From Spongospora subterranea (lineage: Eukaryota > Endomyxa > Phytomyxea > Plasmodiophorida > Plasmodiophoridae), in assembly GCA_900404475.1 (NCBI GenBank), contig OUQQ01000339.1:1-21253 (forward strand): a DNA stretch of 21,253 bases, read 5' to 3'. Both the position numbers and the translations under genes were made by a program. Of this stretch, positions 20,001-21,253 are shown piece by piece. Within the stretch, counting starts at the first letter, position 1, and every line of letters begins with the position of its first letter. The notes under the pieces were generated by a model. It ran no database searches and had not been told where the DNA came from. It saw nothing but the letters and a program-made list of their open reading frames with translations.

Positions 20001-21046
20001 AAAAACCTATTGTCAATCGGTGTATTATTCCATTAGAACAGGCGTTGCGACGAACTCTTTCCCAGCTCTGATCCGACGCGTCGTTCCGATCAGAGCGCGC
20101 CCTTCCTGGACCTTGTCCACCAATGTGAACAAGGGATTAGCCGCCCTCATAGGCATTCCCCAAGACTTGTTCCGACGATGGAGATGATACCGCCTAGGTA
20201 TATCGAATTCTGCCACAACAGTGGTGTTTACAATTGTAATTCTGATGAGGAAGAGGGCCTGTTTTGAAAATCATAATGTCGATATCGAACCTGCCGATAG
20301 TGTTGGTCAGTCAGAACCAGACTCTAAACTGTACGAATTCAACATTGTCTTGAGATTTGACCCGTCCTTATGATCTGAACATTAGAAATCATGGCGACAT
20401 TGTAGAGGCGCAAATCAGTAGCGCGTTTAATCCCGACCAGTTATACGGTTTGTGTTGCTGTCGAGGTTAGGACTGACATTTCTGAACCGCTGCAAACTGG
20501 TATTCTTCCAATTATTCCTCAACATTTTGTCTAAAAACGTTGCCGTGGCCGCTTAAAAAAGAGTTTTCGCGAACTGATAATGCGTTGGACTTCGAACAAG
20601 TTACGAATGTCGCTGCAGTCGGGGCGAGAACTATTATATCTACTCCATTGCGATCCCAACAAGGGTATCAAGAACTCCCAAGTACTTATCAATCGTTTGG
20701 AAAACATCATAATCCCAGACGATGATGTGCTAGTCACCGCCGATGTTAATCAGATGAACAGTGAACATGTTGTTAAACGTTGCCGTAAGGACATGGCAAC
20801 AGTCATCATCACCTCTGTTTTCATCTCGATTATGGTTATTATCATCATCATCGCTATTATGATCTTCCTCTTCCGGGTGATAATCCTCATCTCGTCCTCG
20901 ATCATCAATTTAGCAGCTTCCGAGAAACAATCGTCTTGCGATCGGTCGCCAAGCCCGTTTTCATTGAATATTACATCGCGATGGACAGTGATCTTGGCCC
21001 ATAACCTGTCGTATAGAGCGATATTTTAAATTTGTATCCACATCCA
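20001..21046. other. Gene-free stretch with short frames and an ATC-rich tract
   Basis: Short open frames occur (for example 20580-21029, +) but none shows a known motif. Bases about 20800-20920 are rich in ATC/ATT triplets; on the minus strand they read as an acidic Asp/Glu/Asn run, on the plus strand as an Ile-rich run, so either apparent domain may be an effect of composition. Probably transposon-derived or intergenic. Confidence 0.3.
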
Positions 21047-21253
21047 TCTAATAAGTCGAAAACCCCACACGAGATTTTGAAGAAATCAAAACCTGATCGT
21101 TCTTATATTGGTTGGTTTAAATGTGATGTCGATGCTCATATTCCAAGGTACTAAAGGACAAAGGCTGAAGCCAAATCAAAGAATTATATTTTTGTGGGAT
21201 ATTCTATAGACTCGAACATCTGGGCGTTCGTCTCTATAGACTCGAACATCTGG
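21047..21253 (+). mobile_element. Ty1/copia polyprotein fragment (end of integrase), truncated by the window edge
   Basis: From about 21049 the frame reads KSKTPHEILKKSKPDRSY, then WFKCDVDAHIPRY, a TAA at 21153-21155, and then AKSKNYIFVGYSIDSNIW. This is the order found downstream of the copia integrase core: TPHE-x-L, K-P, F-G-C-x-A-x-x-H-I-P, K-x-K, Y-I-F-V-G-Y-S. The in-frame stop and an imperfect KDKR-type segment show that the copy is dead. The rest of the element should continue beyond 21253. Confidence 0.75.
21203..21253 (+). repeat. 30-bp tandem repeat at the window edge
   Basis: The 21-bp word TCTATAGACTCGAACATCTGG occurs at 21203-21223 and again at 21233-21253, an offset of 30 bp, so it stays in frame inside the copia fragment. 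The window ends exactly at the end of the second copy, which is suspicious of an assembly end on a repeat. Confidence 0.85.

Noticed and set aside
20800..20920. Ile-rich apparent membrane segment on the plus strand (or an acidic run on the minus strand).
   Set aside because: The tract is a degenerate ATC/ATT repeat; either reading is best explained by composition.
1..21253. CRISPR arrays, rRNA, tRNA genes, bacterial operons or riboswitches.
   Set aside because: No regularly spaced repeats, cloverleaf-like stretches or rRNA-like segments were noticed, and the intron-rich genes show that this is eukaryotic nuclear DNA.

Overview
The window reads as nuclear DNA of a compact eukaryotic genome. 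Conserved proteins can only be reassembled by removing many small GT-AG introns, nearly all 44-77 nt, often with a CTAAC/CTAAT-like branch site close to the acceptor. Genes alternate strands with short convergent spacers (68 nt at 2128-2195, 138 nt at 5780-5917). The gene set (methionine synthase reductase, Integrator subunit 8, a RECQ1-type helicase, ATAD5/Elg1) argues against the best known Dikarya. An early-diverging fungus such as a chytrid is my best guess, but the sequence does not prove it.

Layout. 1-645: repeat-rich edge with an inverted pair of decayed coding fragments and a small perfect inverted repeat. About 690-2127 (+): DHHC-type palmitoyltransferase, here a DHYC variant missing three of the four ligands of the second zinc site. 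2196-2972 (-): small mitochondrial protein with a possible Tim44-like/Mba1/L45 fold. 3496-4149 (+): possible short mitochondrial protein whose intron holds a 396-bp foldback element. 4307-5779 (+): methionine synthase reductase-like flavoprotein with no visible FMN domain. 5918-8418 (-): probable Integrator subunit 8 in eight exons. 8419-9850: no intact gene. 9851-12952 (-): RECQ1-type helicase in fifteen exons. 12953-13958: divergent intergenic region. 13959-16364 (+): ATAD5/Elg1-type PCNA unloader, whose 3' end crosses an assembly gap (one N at 16088) flanked by a duplicated 254-bp block. 16583-18241 (+): CAMK-type protein kinase. 18376-18981 (+): unrecognised zinc-ribbon frame containing a 73-bp tandem duplication. 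18982-21253: decayed open frames, a DGTF-type transposase-like fragment and, at the right edge, a Ty1/copia polyprotein fragment.

The most coherent block is 9851-18241. A RecQ helicase and a PCNA unloader are transcribed divergently from a common 1-kb spacer and followed by a kinase. The helicase and the unloader both carry a short hydrophobic-plus-acidic N-terminal motif that looks like a SUMO-interacting motif, and the unloader also starts with a textbook PIP box. This suggests, but does not prove, a replication-stress module built around (SUMO-)PCNA. Both window edges lie in transposon-like sequence, so this may be a whole contig that stopped at repeats.

All splice sites were chosen by eye from GT-AG signals, reading-frame continuity and family motifs, so individual boundaries may be off by one alternative site. 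I did not find a confidently novel biological system. The most unusual items are the FMN-less reductase, the half-lost zinc site of the DHYC enzyme, the foldback element over a splice donor, and the hidden allelic overlap at the gap.
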